This document shows, piece by piece, positions 35,299-43,075 of a stretch of 64,000 nt of DNA (positions are counted from its first letter, which is position 1; each line of letters begins with the position of its first letter). Source of the DNA: Verrucomicrobiaceae bacterium. GTDB lineage: Bacteria; Verrucomicrobiota; Verrucomicrobiia; Verrucomicrobiales; Verrucomicrobiaceae. A program made the translations under genes and the position numbers. The stretch spans positions 116,628 to 180,627 of the forward strand of contig JAIXSY010000019.1 in assembly GCA_027484445.1 (NCBI GenBank), read 5' to 3'. The notes beneath the pieces are model-generated. The model worked only from the letters and a program-made list of their open reading frames with translations. It made no database searches and had not been told where the DNA came from.

Positions 35299-36930
35299 AT
35301 GAAACTCTTCGCCTGCATCGCTTTTCTTGCACCAGCGCTACTTGCCGATGACACCGCCAAGCTCAGGGCACTCTTTTCCAAAGAGGGTGTCGTGACCGTT
35401 CCAGCCGGTGATTACCATCTGGATGGCACGAAGCCCATCCCGCTGCGCTCCAACACGACGGTCATGGCACATGGTGCGCGGTTCATCTTGCCCGAGAGGC
35501 TGCCGGATCAGGCTCGCCTCGTGCTTTTTGCTGGAGAAAACATCGCGCACTTTTCGTGGCATGGGGGTGAGTTCATCGGGCAGGTGTTTGATCCGGAAAA
35601 GAAGGACAACACCTGGGAGCCGAACGCGAACACCAAGGGTATCGAGATCACCACGACGAAGGAAGGCGGCACCCATGATCTGTTGTTTCGCGACGTGAAG
35701 TCAAATGGCATGGCCGCCGCCGTCATCGGCGTGCACGGGCTCTATGACAAAACAAACGAGGCGAAGGTAAAATCCTATGCAGAGCGAGTCGCCATCGAAA
35801 GCTGCACGTTGCTGCGGAGCGGGAAGTTCATGTGGGACTACGGCTACCTGTGGCAAATCGTGACCTTTCCCCAGCACTACGAGCCTTGGGAGGTGGAGCG
35901 AGCCCTGAAATACTTCCGCACCGACCTGATGCGCGACGTTTCGTTCGAGGGCGACCGAGTGCGCCTCGACAACACGAATCGACCCATCGTCGTGAGCACC
36001 TCCGATGAGCCGAAAGACGCGCTGACCTTTCTGGGAGCCGATTTGCCGAAAAACATCGTCCGCGGTCGCCAATACTTCGTGGTCGAGTCTGCACCCGACT
36101 TTATCCAAATCGCCGAAACGCAGGGAGCGGTTCCAATTCGCTTTGAAACGAACGGCAAAGGCCAACTCGCGTACAACCTTCAATCGAACTATCTCGCTGC
36201 CTATGCCCCGACGGGCAGCGGACCCGGCAAAGGAGCCTTCGACATCGTCGGCGCCCGCGAGGTGCGAGTCACCGGCTGCCAGCTCAGCGCCATTGGCGAC
36301 ACGATGCACATCCAGCGCTGCCAAAACATTGTCTTCGCGAACAACCACATCCTCGGCAGCCGCATGGGCGCGTTCTTTTTGGCTGAGTTCTGCCAGAACG
36401 CCACCATCACCGGCAACCTCGTCGATGGCACGAACGGCAGTCGCGTCATCAGCGTCGAGAAAAGCTGCACCGATGTCACCATGACCGGCAACACCTTCCG
36501 CGGTGGCGGTCGCGGCTCTTGGATCAACCAGCCCGTGAACTTCATCATGACCGGCAACGTCTTCATCAACAACACGACGAAGAACGACCCCGATCCTCGC
36601 CTCGGCCGCATCGCCTTCCAGACCGCGCAGCCCGGCCGCTTCCCCGAACTCTACTTCACGCTCTACGAGCCCGGAGCGACCTACGGCCCCATCATCGTGA
36701 AGGACAACCTCTTCCAACTCGGCGAGCACTGCCCCGAAGAGGCCGTCACCTTCGCCCCAAACGGCCACGATCTGATTTTCACGGGGAACACTTTCCAGCG
36801 GAACGATGAACGGCTTGGAAAACCCGTTCTACTGGTTGTCGATCCCACTTGCCTGCGTGGCGATATCTCAGGGAATCTGGGCGCGAAGAACGTCAAGAAG
36901 CCCGTCGATTTCAATCATGGGCGGCGGTGA
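35299..36930 (+). CDS. Secreted right-handed beta-helix protein
   Basis: 543 residues with a signal peptide (MKLFACIAFLAPALLADD). Residues 25-60 (LFSKEGVVTVPAGDYHLDG) are the pectate-lyase-like start of a beta-helix; later rungs such as NIVFANNHILGS, NATITGNLVDG, CTDVTMTGNTFRGG, NFIMTGNVFINN and GHDLIFTGNTF are clear. Family members are often polysaccharide lyases or glycosidases, but no catalytic signature could be assigned. Its last codons (GRR and stop) lie inside the left 13-bp boundary repeat of the defence island, so the island begins exactly at its stop codon. Confidence 0.85.
   Translation: MKLFACIAFLAPALLADDTAKLRALFSKEGVVTVPAGDYHLDGTKPIPLRSNTTVMAHGARFILPERLPDQARLVLFAGENIAHFSWHGGEFIGQVFDPEKKDNTWEPNANTKGIEITTTKEGGTHDLLFRDVKSNGMAAAVIGVHGLYDKTNEAKVKSYAERVAIESCTLLRSGKFMWDYGYLWQIVTFPQHYEPWEVERALKYFRTDLMRDVSFEGDRVRLDNTNRPIVVSTSDEPKDALTFLGADLPKNIVRGRQYFVVESAPDFIQIAETQGAVPIRFETNGKGQLAYNLQSNYLAAYAPTGSGPGKGAFDIVGAREVRVTGCQLSAIGDTMHIQRCQNIVFANNHILGSRMGAFFLAEFCQNATITGNLVDGTNGSRVISVEKSCTDVTMTGNTFRGGGRGSWINQPVNFIMTGNVFINNTTKNDPDPRLGRIAFQTAQPGRFPELYFTLYEPGATYGPIIVKDNLFQLGEHCPEEAVTFAPNGHDLIFTGNTFQRNDERLGKPVLLVVDPTCLRGDISGNLGAKNVKKPVDFNHGRR
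36918..36930 (+). repeat. Left 13-bp direct repeat bounding the defence island
   Basis: TGGGCGGCGGTGA, identical to 45258-45270 and in the same orientation. It contains the stop codon of the beta-helix gene. The second copy lies 6 bases past the esterase stop codon on the other side of the island. Confidence 0.6.
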
Positions 36931-37003
36931 TAACACTCTTGGAAAGCCTTCATGGACAGGAGAACGCCATTGTCTCGTCACCTCCTCCTGATAAATCTGC
37001 GAG

Positions 37004-39223
37004 ATGTCCGCCAAAGGCTTCTACGAATTCATCTCCAGCTTCGACCGCGCCTCGATTCAGCCGCAAGCAGCCCAGGCTGAACAAGAACGGCAGATCATTC
37101 TTGAAAAGTATCCCAAGCAAAATCTGGGTTCACTCACCATGGACCAGTATGCGGCAGGCGTTGGGGTTGGGGATACCCTGTGCGACTTGCTCACCCACCG
37201 AACTCCTACACTTGGAATCATTCGAGGAGTGGGCTTCAAAAACGCCGGCATCCACAAACTCAAAGGCACCGGCATCTACAAAAGCACGCTGGAAAACGCC
37301 GGAGAGGCAGAATCGGATTGGATCAGACTTAGGGCAGCATTTGTGCGATGTTGTGAACTCGCGGATGAGGGCCAGTGGCAGGAAATCGACAAAGTTTCCG
37401 TTTCAAACTGGGTTCCAGCCATCAGGACCAAACTGCTTCACATCTACTACCCAGAAGAAGTTCTGCCCATCTATGTGTCTGGTGAGCTTGCACACTTTTT
37501 GGATGCTCTCGATGTCGGATTTTCACCAGGGAACGGAAAATGGGCTGCTGCGCCCAATCGCAAGCTTCTTGAGCACCTACGTGCCATGCCAGAGCTTCGA
37601 GGATGGAGCACGTTCGAGCTGGCGGCTTTGCTTCGAGCTTGGTTTCCGCGTCCTCAAAAAGCTGTTTCGGATGTGACGCAGCCAGAGTTGGTTATTCGAG
37701 CCATGCAGGCTTTGGCTAAGGATGGTGGAGACTACGTCGTGGCATTCACTCCAGACGAAGTGGCTGAGCAAGCCAAAGCCTTATTCGATGCGGACATTGT
37801 GGATTGCACCACGGTCATGGCAGACATGGCAGCAGGCCGCCGCAAGCAATCCGACGGTAAAGCCTGGCCTCTGGAAAAAACGGGTCGCGGGCTTTACCGC
37901 CTTCTCTCCAAGGACAGCCCGAACGCTTCGCCCATACCCTCCATGAGCACCCCCTTGAACCAAATCCTCTACGGCCCTCCAGGCACCGGCAAAACCTATG
38001 AAATCATTCGTCGCGCAGCTCGGATTATCGAAGGCCGAGATTTCACGAATGCCCAAGATGCCAAGAAAGCTTATGACAAGGCCTGTGCGGAAGGACGAAT
38101 TCGCCTCGCTACTTTCCACCAGTCCTTCAGTTATGAGGATTTCATGGAAGGCATTCGTCCGGTGATGACAGAAGGTGGTGCTGCGCGGTTTGAGGTGCGA
38201 AATGGATTTTTCAAGGAGGCTGCAACAGAAGCGATGTTTGCCTGTCTGGAAGCGTTGCCCGGAGAGTCATCTGCACAAGCCGGCTCGGTCATGGTTCGTC
38301 GTCCAGGGGCAGGAACAAGAACAGGACGTGTTTGGGAGATTGCGGATGAGATCCATAAGACTTCTGATGGCAGTCTGTCGATCAGAGGCAGAGTGGTTCA
38401 AGCCGCGTTGCAAGAAGGCATAAACTTTAACACTGCCACCACACAGTATAGCTTGTGGCGTCGAGGCCAACGTGGAACGTCAGCGATGGCTGCCCCAGAA
38501 TCCGAGCGTCCCGAAAGTGAAGTGGTCCAGGCCTTCTTGTCCGATGGTAAGGAATCCGGTTGGCAGTTACGCGCCGATCAAAATTATCCGCCCTACGTCC
38601 TGATCATTGACGAGATCAATCGTGGCAACATCAGCCGGATTTTTGGTGAGCTGATCACGCTCATTGAGGACGACAAGCGCGAAGGGGCCGAGAACGCGTT
38701 GCATGTGACTTTGCCATCCTCGCGCGAGCTGTTCGCGGTGCCGCCGAATCTTTACATCCTCGGCACGATGAACACGGCGGACAAATCGCTGGCACTGCTG
38801 GATGTGGCGTTGAGGCGGCGGTTTGAGTTTGAGGAGCTGGCTCCGGATTTCAGCGTTTGCTTGGAGCTGCCGGAAGAGATGAGAGCCGTGCTGAATCGGC
38901 TCAACGAACGCATTGAGCTGAGAAAGGATCGCGATCACCGCATCGGCCATGCGTTCTTCATGGGCGTGAAGGACGCGGAGGGCTTCAATCGCGTGTTTCG
39001 CCGGAAGGTGGTGCCGCTGCTCCAGGAGTATTTCTTCAATGACATCGACGGCGCACGTTTCGTGCTCGGAGAAGAGGCCGGAAGGAATGAAAAAGGCTTC
39101 CTTCGGCCCCTGAAGGCCAAGGTGGAGTCCAAATACCAGCGGAACCGCTGGCGCTGGTTCACCGATGAAGAATCGGAGATGGACTGCTGGGCCGTTTTGA
39201 GCACCAACCTCGCTGAAGCGTGA
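37004..39223 (+). CDS. mcrB: McrB-like AAA+ GTPase subunit of McrBC restriction
   Basis: 739 residues. N-terminal about 210 residues are the target-recognition-type region; about 215-305 is a second, winged-helix-like part ending GRGLYRLLSK. The AAA+ domain has Walker A LYGPPGTGKTYE (322-333), FHQSFSYEDFMEGIRP (371-386), Walker B LIIDEINRGNISRIFGEL (533-550) and the McrB signature LGTMNTADKSLALLDVALRRRF (587-607). McrB binds modified DNA and, through GTP hydrolysis, drives cleavage by McrC. Between residues about 425 and 520 there is an extra segment (VWEIADEI...TATTQYSLWRRG) that makes the Walker A to B distance about 205 residues, much longer than E. coli McrB. It overlaps mcrC by 4 bases. 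Confidence 0.9.
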   Translation: MSAKGFYEFISSFDRASIQPQAAQAEQERQIILEKYPKQNLGSLTMDQYAAGVGVGDTLCDLLTHRTPTLGIIRGVGFKNAGIHKLKGTGIYKSTLENAGEAESDWIRLRAAFVRCCELADEGQWQEIDKVSVSNWVPAIRTKLLHIYYPEEVLPIYVSGELAHFLDALDVGFSPGNGKWAAAPNRKLLEHLRAMPELRGWSTFELAALLRAWFPRPQKAVSDVTQPELVIRAMQALAKDGGDYVVAFTPDEVAEQAKALFDADIVDCTTVMADMAAGRRKQSDGKAWPLEKTGRGLYRLLSKDSPNASPIPSMSTPLNQILYGPPGTGKTYEIIRRAARIIEGRDFTNAQDAKKAYDKACAEGRIRLATFHQSFSYEDFMEGIRPVMTEGGAARFEVRNGFFKEAATEAMFACLEALPGESSAQAGSVMVRRPGAGTRTGRVWEIADEIHKTSDGSLSIRGRVVQAALQEGINFNTATTQYSLWRRGQRGTSAMAAPESERPESEVVQAFLSDGKESGWQLRADQNYPPYVLIIDEINRGNISRIFGELITLIEDDKREGAENALHVTLPSSRELFAVPPNLYILGTMNTADKSLALLDVALRRRFEFEELAPDFSVCLELPEEMRAVLNRLNERIELRKDRDHRIGHAFFMGVKDAEGFNRVFRRKVVPLLQEYFFNDIDGARFVLGEEAGRNEKGFLRPLKAKVESKYQRNRWRWFTDEESEMDCWAVLSTNLAEA

Positions 39224-40452
39224 ATTCGGAGCTTTTCCGCCTTTGCGAGCATCAGCGCGTGAACGTGAGCTGGAGCCACGACACACGGCAGGCGGTGCTG
39301 GATGCTGCCACGGCGTGGCAGGAGGCTCATGGACTGTCTCAGCCGCCTTTGAGCTTTGAAGGGCTCGACGGGACCCTCTTGAGAGCACAGCAGCATGTGG
39401 GCGTGATCGAGGCGGGTGGTGTTTGTGTGGAGATTTATCCCAAACTCGATGCTGGACTCGTGAAGGACGGGCAAGTGACGGATCAACGCGCCGCCACGGT
39501 GATGAAGAACCTGCTCTGGCTGCTCGAAGAGTCAGGACACGAAGGTCTCATCGATGCTGGCGAGGCCGAGGTGGAGGAGTCTCCCGATTCCATCTGCGAT
39601 CTGCTGGCATGGCTGTTTGCGCGGCGTCTGCGTCATCAACTCGGGATGGGGCTGGCACAGGAATACATTGGCATGAGGGATGATCTGCCGCTGGTGCGCG
39701 GTCGGATCGACTTCGCACGGCAATCCACGGTTCACTTTGGCCGCCCGGATGTGATCGCCTGTTCGTGGGATGAGTTCACGCCGGACACACCGCTTGCCCG
39801 TCTTCTTCGCTGTGCCGCCGAAGTGTTGCTGGATCGTGTGCTTCTTCCTGGGGCTGCTGCGGACCTGCGTGATGCGCTCGCGATGTTTGATGAAGTCGAA
39901 TCGTTGCTGCCCCATCAGGCCGTCGCGGCCGCCCGAAGCATCCGCTGGTCACGGCTGAACGCCCGCTGGCGGCCTTGCCATGACCTCGCGCTGGCCGTTT
40001 TGACCGGTCAGGGCCGTGAAATGCACGCCGGGAGCAGCGGGAGCTTTGTTTTCCTCATCGACATGAATCGCCTGTTTGAGGACTACTGCCTGCGCTGGCT
40101 CGAAAAGACCTTTCACCAGCGCATCGAGCCGCAAAAGCGCCTTGGCACGCTGCTCGTGGCACCGGACAAGCGCATCGCCCAGGACGCGGACTTTTTCTGG
40201 CTGACGCCAAACGAGACGTGGGTCGGCGATGCGAAGTATAAGATTCCCGACGCCGAGAACTGGCCTCGCATCGATGACCTGCGCCAGCTCATTTGTTACG
40301 GACAGCTCGCGCAACGACTCCACACGGGCAAACTCAGCCGGCTCATGATATTGCACCCCACGACGACGAAGGAGGAGGAAGAACTCATGGAGACCTACGA
40401 CGGACAAACGCTTCGTATCCAAGGAGTTCGGGTCATTCGCGATTTTGGCTGA
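39220..40452 (+). CDS. mcrC: McrC-like nuclease subunit of McrBC restriction
   Basis: 410 residues. It starts at a GTG overlapping the mcrB stop codon (GTGA). N-terminal part: VGVIEAGGVCVEIYPK, as in McrC. The middle has ARRLRHQLGMGLAQEYIGMRDDLPLVRGRIDF, a McrC hallmark. C-terminal PD-(D/E)xK nuclease: D324 in DADFFW and D337-x-K339 in GDAKYK. The end (GVRVIRDFG) appears complete. McrBC restricts DNA carrying modified cytosine, and other members restrict other modified DNA; the target here is unknown. A 318-base gap with relic sequence follows. Confidence 0.92.
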   Translation: MNSELFRLCEHQRVNVSWSHDTRQAVLDAATAWQEAHGLSQPPLSFEGLDGTLLRAQQHVGVIEAGGVCVEIYPKLDAGLVKDGQVTDQRAATVMKNLLWLLEESGHEGLIDAGEAEVEESPDSICDLLAWLFARRLRHQLGMGLAQEYIGMRDDLPLVRGRIDFARQSTVHFGRPDVIACSWDEFTPDTPLARLLRCAAEVLLDRVLLPGAAADLRDALAMFDEVESLLPHQAVAAARSIRWSRLNARWRPCHDLALAVLTGQGREMHAGSSGSFVFLIDMNRLFEDYCLRWLEKTFHQRIEPQKRLGTLLVAPDKRIAQDADFFWLTPNETWVGDAKYKIPDAENWPRIDDLRQLICYGQLAQRLHTGKLSRLMILHPTTTKEEEELMETYDGQTLRIQGVRVIRDFG

Positions 40453-40580
40453 AGGTAGGGCAGCTTCAAGGCCGAGTCGTGCTTGTACAGCCAGCTCACC
40501 GCTATCTTCAGCGCCCGCCGGGCATAATAAAAGCAGGCCGTGCGCGGGTCGGCATCCACCGCTGCTGGACACCTCTCGTA
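40449..40580 (-). pseudogene. hsdR relic (5' part of type I restriction subunit)
   Basis: Minus-strand frame 40580-40449 encodes YERCPAAVDADPRTACF YYARRALKIAVSWLYKHD SALKLPY-like sequence (residues about 40-83 of the open frame). This closely resembles the N-terminal helical domain of type I restriction HsdR proteins that begins with DPRTACFYARRALE and continues YKHDxALKLPY. It lacks a start codon and a family N-terminus and breaks off just where it meets the mcrC 3' end. The match is from memory of the family, not a search. Confidence 0.55.
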
Positions 40581-40770
40581 GGAAGGGCTGGGAGGAAAGA
40601 GCCAGTGCTGCATTGGAGCGTGTTCCCGCCCTCTGGGACGGGGTTCCCGTGGAATGGCATGAGAACGCCCACGGCGAAATCCTGCACGAGATGACACTGG
40701 AAAACGTTCTCCATCTGCTCAATCGTTTCACCCGTGACCCGGCTGGTTTCTGGTCGCCTCTCCGCTCCTC
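40453..40770. other. 318-base gap between mcrC and DUF3037 gene
   Basis: Contains the hsdR relic on the minus strand (about 40449-40580). On the plus strand, a frame ends at 40774 with an ATGA overlap with the DUF3037 start; only its last about 60 codons (WEERASAALERVPALW...NVLHLLNRFTRDP) look like protein and the rest is antisense to the relic. It may be the 3' end of a lost upstream partner gene. No promoter could be called. Confidence 0.4.
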
Positions 40771-41691
40771 ATGAACACCGCTTGGAACTACGCTACTTTG
40801 GCCTTCCAGCCCTACCCGGACGTTGGCGAATTCGTCAACGTCGGCGTTTTGGCGCTGGCGGTGCCGGCGCGTGTCCTGGCCTACCGGTTGCTGCCTGCTC
40901 AGGCCACCGCACGCATCCACGGCTTTTTCCCCGAGCTGGACATTGCCATCTACAAGGAAGGCCGCCGGCGCATTGAGGCGGAGCTTCAGCGTCTCGAAGC
41001 CACCATCAACAGCACCCACGGAGAAGGCGGCCACCCTGCGCGGCTTGCCGCTGATCAGCCGCCCCTTCCAGGGGCCGAGGTGCAGGCAGACACCCTGTTT
41101 AAGGCCCTAACCGCTCCCCGTGACGGTCTCTTCCGTTTCCATGCCAAGGGAATCCGTCTCGCGGCCGACCCAGCGGCCTTGCTCGATGCTCTTTTTGAGC
41201 GTTACATCACCCGCAACACGGCCGAGAGCGACGACCCGGAGGAAATCCGCCTCGTCCGTCAGGTGGGCGATTGGTTGGAGCAGTGGAAGCTCCGCCGCTT
41301 CTATCACAAAGACGTGCGGGTTGGCCCGGATGAGTATCCCATACGCTTTCCTTTTGGCTTCCAGCCAGACCCCAAAGCTGCTCCTCAACGAGTGATCAAG
41401 CCGCTCAATCTTGACCAAGCCAAGCCGCTTCAAATCTATGATCATGGCGATCAATGGGTGAACCGAATCCTCCGCTTGCAAGACCTTGATGCCCTGCCAC
41501 CCCGCGTGCTTCTACCTGTGAAGATGCCTCTTGCCACTCGGGGTGCCGCCCGCGCAGCCGTTCAGGCTGCCGAAGAAATCTTCGCCAAGCTCGCCAAGAC
41601 GCAGGTTACCCTCGCTCAGGCAGACGATGCCAAGGCTCTGCGCGAATTCGCAGAGATCGCCCAGGAGACGACGCTCACGCTGACGGCTTAG
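40771..41691 (+). CDS. DUF3037 family protein
   Basis: 306 residues. The N-terminus WNYATLAFQPYPDVGEFVNVGVLAL is the DUF3037 signature (family pattern: Y....RY.PD...GEFVNVGVL). DUF3037 proteins have no known biochemical activity; in other genomes they are often found next to HipA-like kinase genes. Here the ATG overlaps the stop of a short upstream frame (ATGA), suggesting a former two-gene unit. Its stop overlaps that of the convergent PLD gene by 4 bases. The rest is charged helical sequence with a coiled-coil-like C-terminus. Confidence 0.8.
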   Translation: MNTAWNYATLAFQPYPDVGEFVNVGVLALAVPARVLAYRLLPAQATARIHGFFPELDIAIYKEGRRRIEAELQRLEATINSTHGEGGHPARLAADQPPLPGAEVQADTLFKALTAPRDGLFRFHAKGIRLAADPAALLDALFERYITRNTAESDDPEEIRLVRQVGDWLEQWKLRRFYHKDVRVGPDEYPIRFPFGFQPDPKAAPQRVIKPLNLDQAKPLQIYDHGDQWVNRILRLQDLDALPPRVLLPVKMPLATRGAARAAVQAAEEIFAKLAKTQVTLAQADDAKALREFAEIAQETTLTLTA

Positions 41692-42632
41692 CGTTTCGGC
41701 CAGTGGCGTTCCAAAGCCTGGAAAACCTCCGGCGTCAGCTCCCGCACCATGCGAAGAGATGGGGCGATCTTGGAGCCAGCCGCTCTCAGAAGCTCCGCCA
41801 GCTTGAGCTTGCCAATATCCTGCTTTCGACTGCTGCAAAGATAATAGAGAAAGGTCGAGTTCTCGCTGTTCGCCCGAGAGAGGATAGAGCAGGGCGGAAA
41901 GACGGTGAGATGATTGGTTTTCTTATTGCTGCGCTCGGCCACGATCATGAGATCGCCCACCTTGGCGTCCTTGCGCATTTTACTGCTGCCCGTGAGTTTG
42001 ATCCAGCTCAGTTCATCTCGGCACTTGGCCAGTTTGGTGGACAGCCTGCTGAGGGCACGCTCATTGGTGGCCTTGTCTTTGGCGGACATGCGTTCTTCGT
42101 CGATCGGCGTCACGCCCACAAGCCAGCGGCGGGTGCCCAGCTTCTTGGTCAGGCGGGTTTTGGCCTTTCCTTGGCCCCGGCCGCCTCGTCGCACGACGGG
42201 CAGTTTGGTGAGAGCCACCAATTCTCGCCGAGTGAGCAGACGGGAGCTTTCCCGCAATTGCTGGATGTAGGCACGGGCCTGACCGACGATGGAGCTTTGG
42301 TCCGTCAAAACCGCGCACTCGTGCAGATTCGGCGAGTTCCCTGAGAGGTTGCCGGAGCCGATGATGGCGGTGTCATCCATCACGAGCAGCTTCGCATGCA
42401 GATCGGGGCAGTTGTAAATCTGGGCACCGGCATCGTGCGCATCCAGCAGCACTTGGGCGGTGGTTTCACCCGAGGTGATGGCTTTGCGGGTGGCATCCAC
42501 CACCAGCACATCACCTTCGCCAAACTTGACCGTTTCCGCCGTGACGTAGGCGATGGCCGCGAGGCGTGTTTCGGCTTTGCGGGAGAGTTTGGCGGCGACT
42601 GGCCAGAGGTCGGAGGTCAGGAGGCGGTTCAT
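41688..42632 (-). CDS. Phospholipase-D-fold protein with single HKD motif
   Basis: 314 residues. The PLD active-site motif is H79-x-K81-x4-D86 (LHAKLLVMDD) followed by AIIGSGNLSGNS, typical of PLD-like nucleases (a dimer supplies the second motif). The C-terminal half (about residues 165-314) is a separate basic region (TRRWLVGVTPIDEERM...NHLTVFPP) of unknown role. PLD-fold proteins are frequent in phage-defence and type I RM loci. The start ATG overlaps the stop of the upstream small gene (ATGA), so translation is probably coupled. A membrane lipase role is unlikely since no signal peptide is present. Confidence 0.8.
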   Translation of the reverse strand: MNRLLTSDLWPVAAKLSRKAETRLAAIAYVTAETVKFGEGDVLVVDATRKAITSGETTAQVLLDAHDAGAQIYNCPDLHAKLLVMDDTAIIGSGNLSGNSPNLHECAVLTDQSSIVGQARAYIQQLRESSRLLTRRELVALTKLPVVRRGGRGQGKAKTRLTKKLGTRRWLVGVTPIDEERMSAKDKATNERALSRLSTKLAKCRDELSWIKLTGSSKMRKDAKVGDLMIVAERSNKKTNHLTVFPPCSILSRANSENSTFLYYLCSSRKQDIGKLKLAELLRAAGSKIAPSLRMVRELTPEVFQALERHWPKR

Positions 42633-42898
42633 CAGGCTTTCGCGGCCACACGACGCGATTTTGGATTTCCAGTCGCAGCCTTGGCGTGCTTCACCTCAGC
42701 ACTCTTCTTGGCTTCTTCGGCTGAATTCAGGAAAGTGACCGATTTCAGCGTCACCGCAGGCCAGGGGCCGCGGGTGATCACCTTCTCGGTGAACTGCAGC
42801 TTGGCGAGCTCCGCCCAGTAACGGGGAGATTCCTCCGCCTGGGTGAAAAAGCCCGCAAAGGCGTCTTCAGCGTGGCTGGTTTGGCTTGGGTTGGACAT
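42632..42898 (-). CDS. Small protein, HigA-like antitoxin without its HTH
   Basis: 88 residues. The N-terminus AEESPRYWAELAKLQFTE resembles XRE-type (HigA-like) antitoxins of the pattern SPEYWAELAKLEFTE, but after about 40 residues the expected helix-turn-helix is missing and the remainder (VTLKSVTFLNSAEEAKKSAE...) is basic. It therefore looks like an antitoxin with an internal deletion, or a new small partner of the PLD-fold protein. It has a plausible ribosome binding site (GGGAG about 10 bases upstream) and is ATGA-coupled to the PLD gene. Confidence 0.55.
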   Translation of the reverse strand: MSNPSQTSHAEDAFAGFFTQAEESPRYWAELAKLQFTEKVITRGPWPAVTLKSVTFLNSAEEAKKSAEVKHAKAATGNPKSRRVAAKA

Positions 42899-42907
42899 GA
42901 TGTAGCT

Positions 42908-43014
42908 CTCCCTTCTTTTTCGCAGTCTTTCTTCATCTTCGCGGCCCGCTGGATTTCCGCCGGGTCCGCCTTGTTCGACTTTTTGACCGTTCCGTGGCTA
43001 TACTTGAATTTTAC
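42908..43014 (-). pseudogene. Relic of HigB-type toxin C-terminus
   Basis: Just upstream of the HigA-like gene an open minus-strand frame without a start codon encodes KKSNKADPAEIQRAAKMKKD, similar in pattern to the C-terminus of Gp49/HigB toxins (F.KKS.KTP..EI..A). A TAA in frame at 43015-43017 closes it upstream, so the toxin body is missing. The order toxin then antitoxin is that of higBA. The match is by pattern only and the piece is very short. Confidence 0.35.
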
Positions 43015-43075
43015 TTATAAATAAAAGAGTTCAAACTCGCAAATCGAGGCTGCGGAGACATGCAACCTGGCCTGG

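Noticed and set aside
35701..36768. 355-codon minus-strand frame
   Set aside because: Antisense to the beta-helix protein; repetitive Ala/Val/Asp/Glu reflects the antisense of the repeats.
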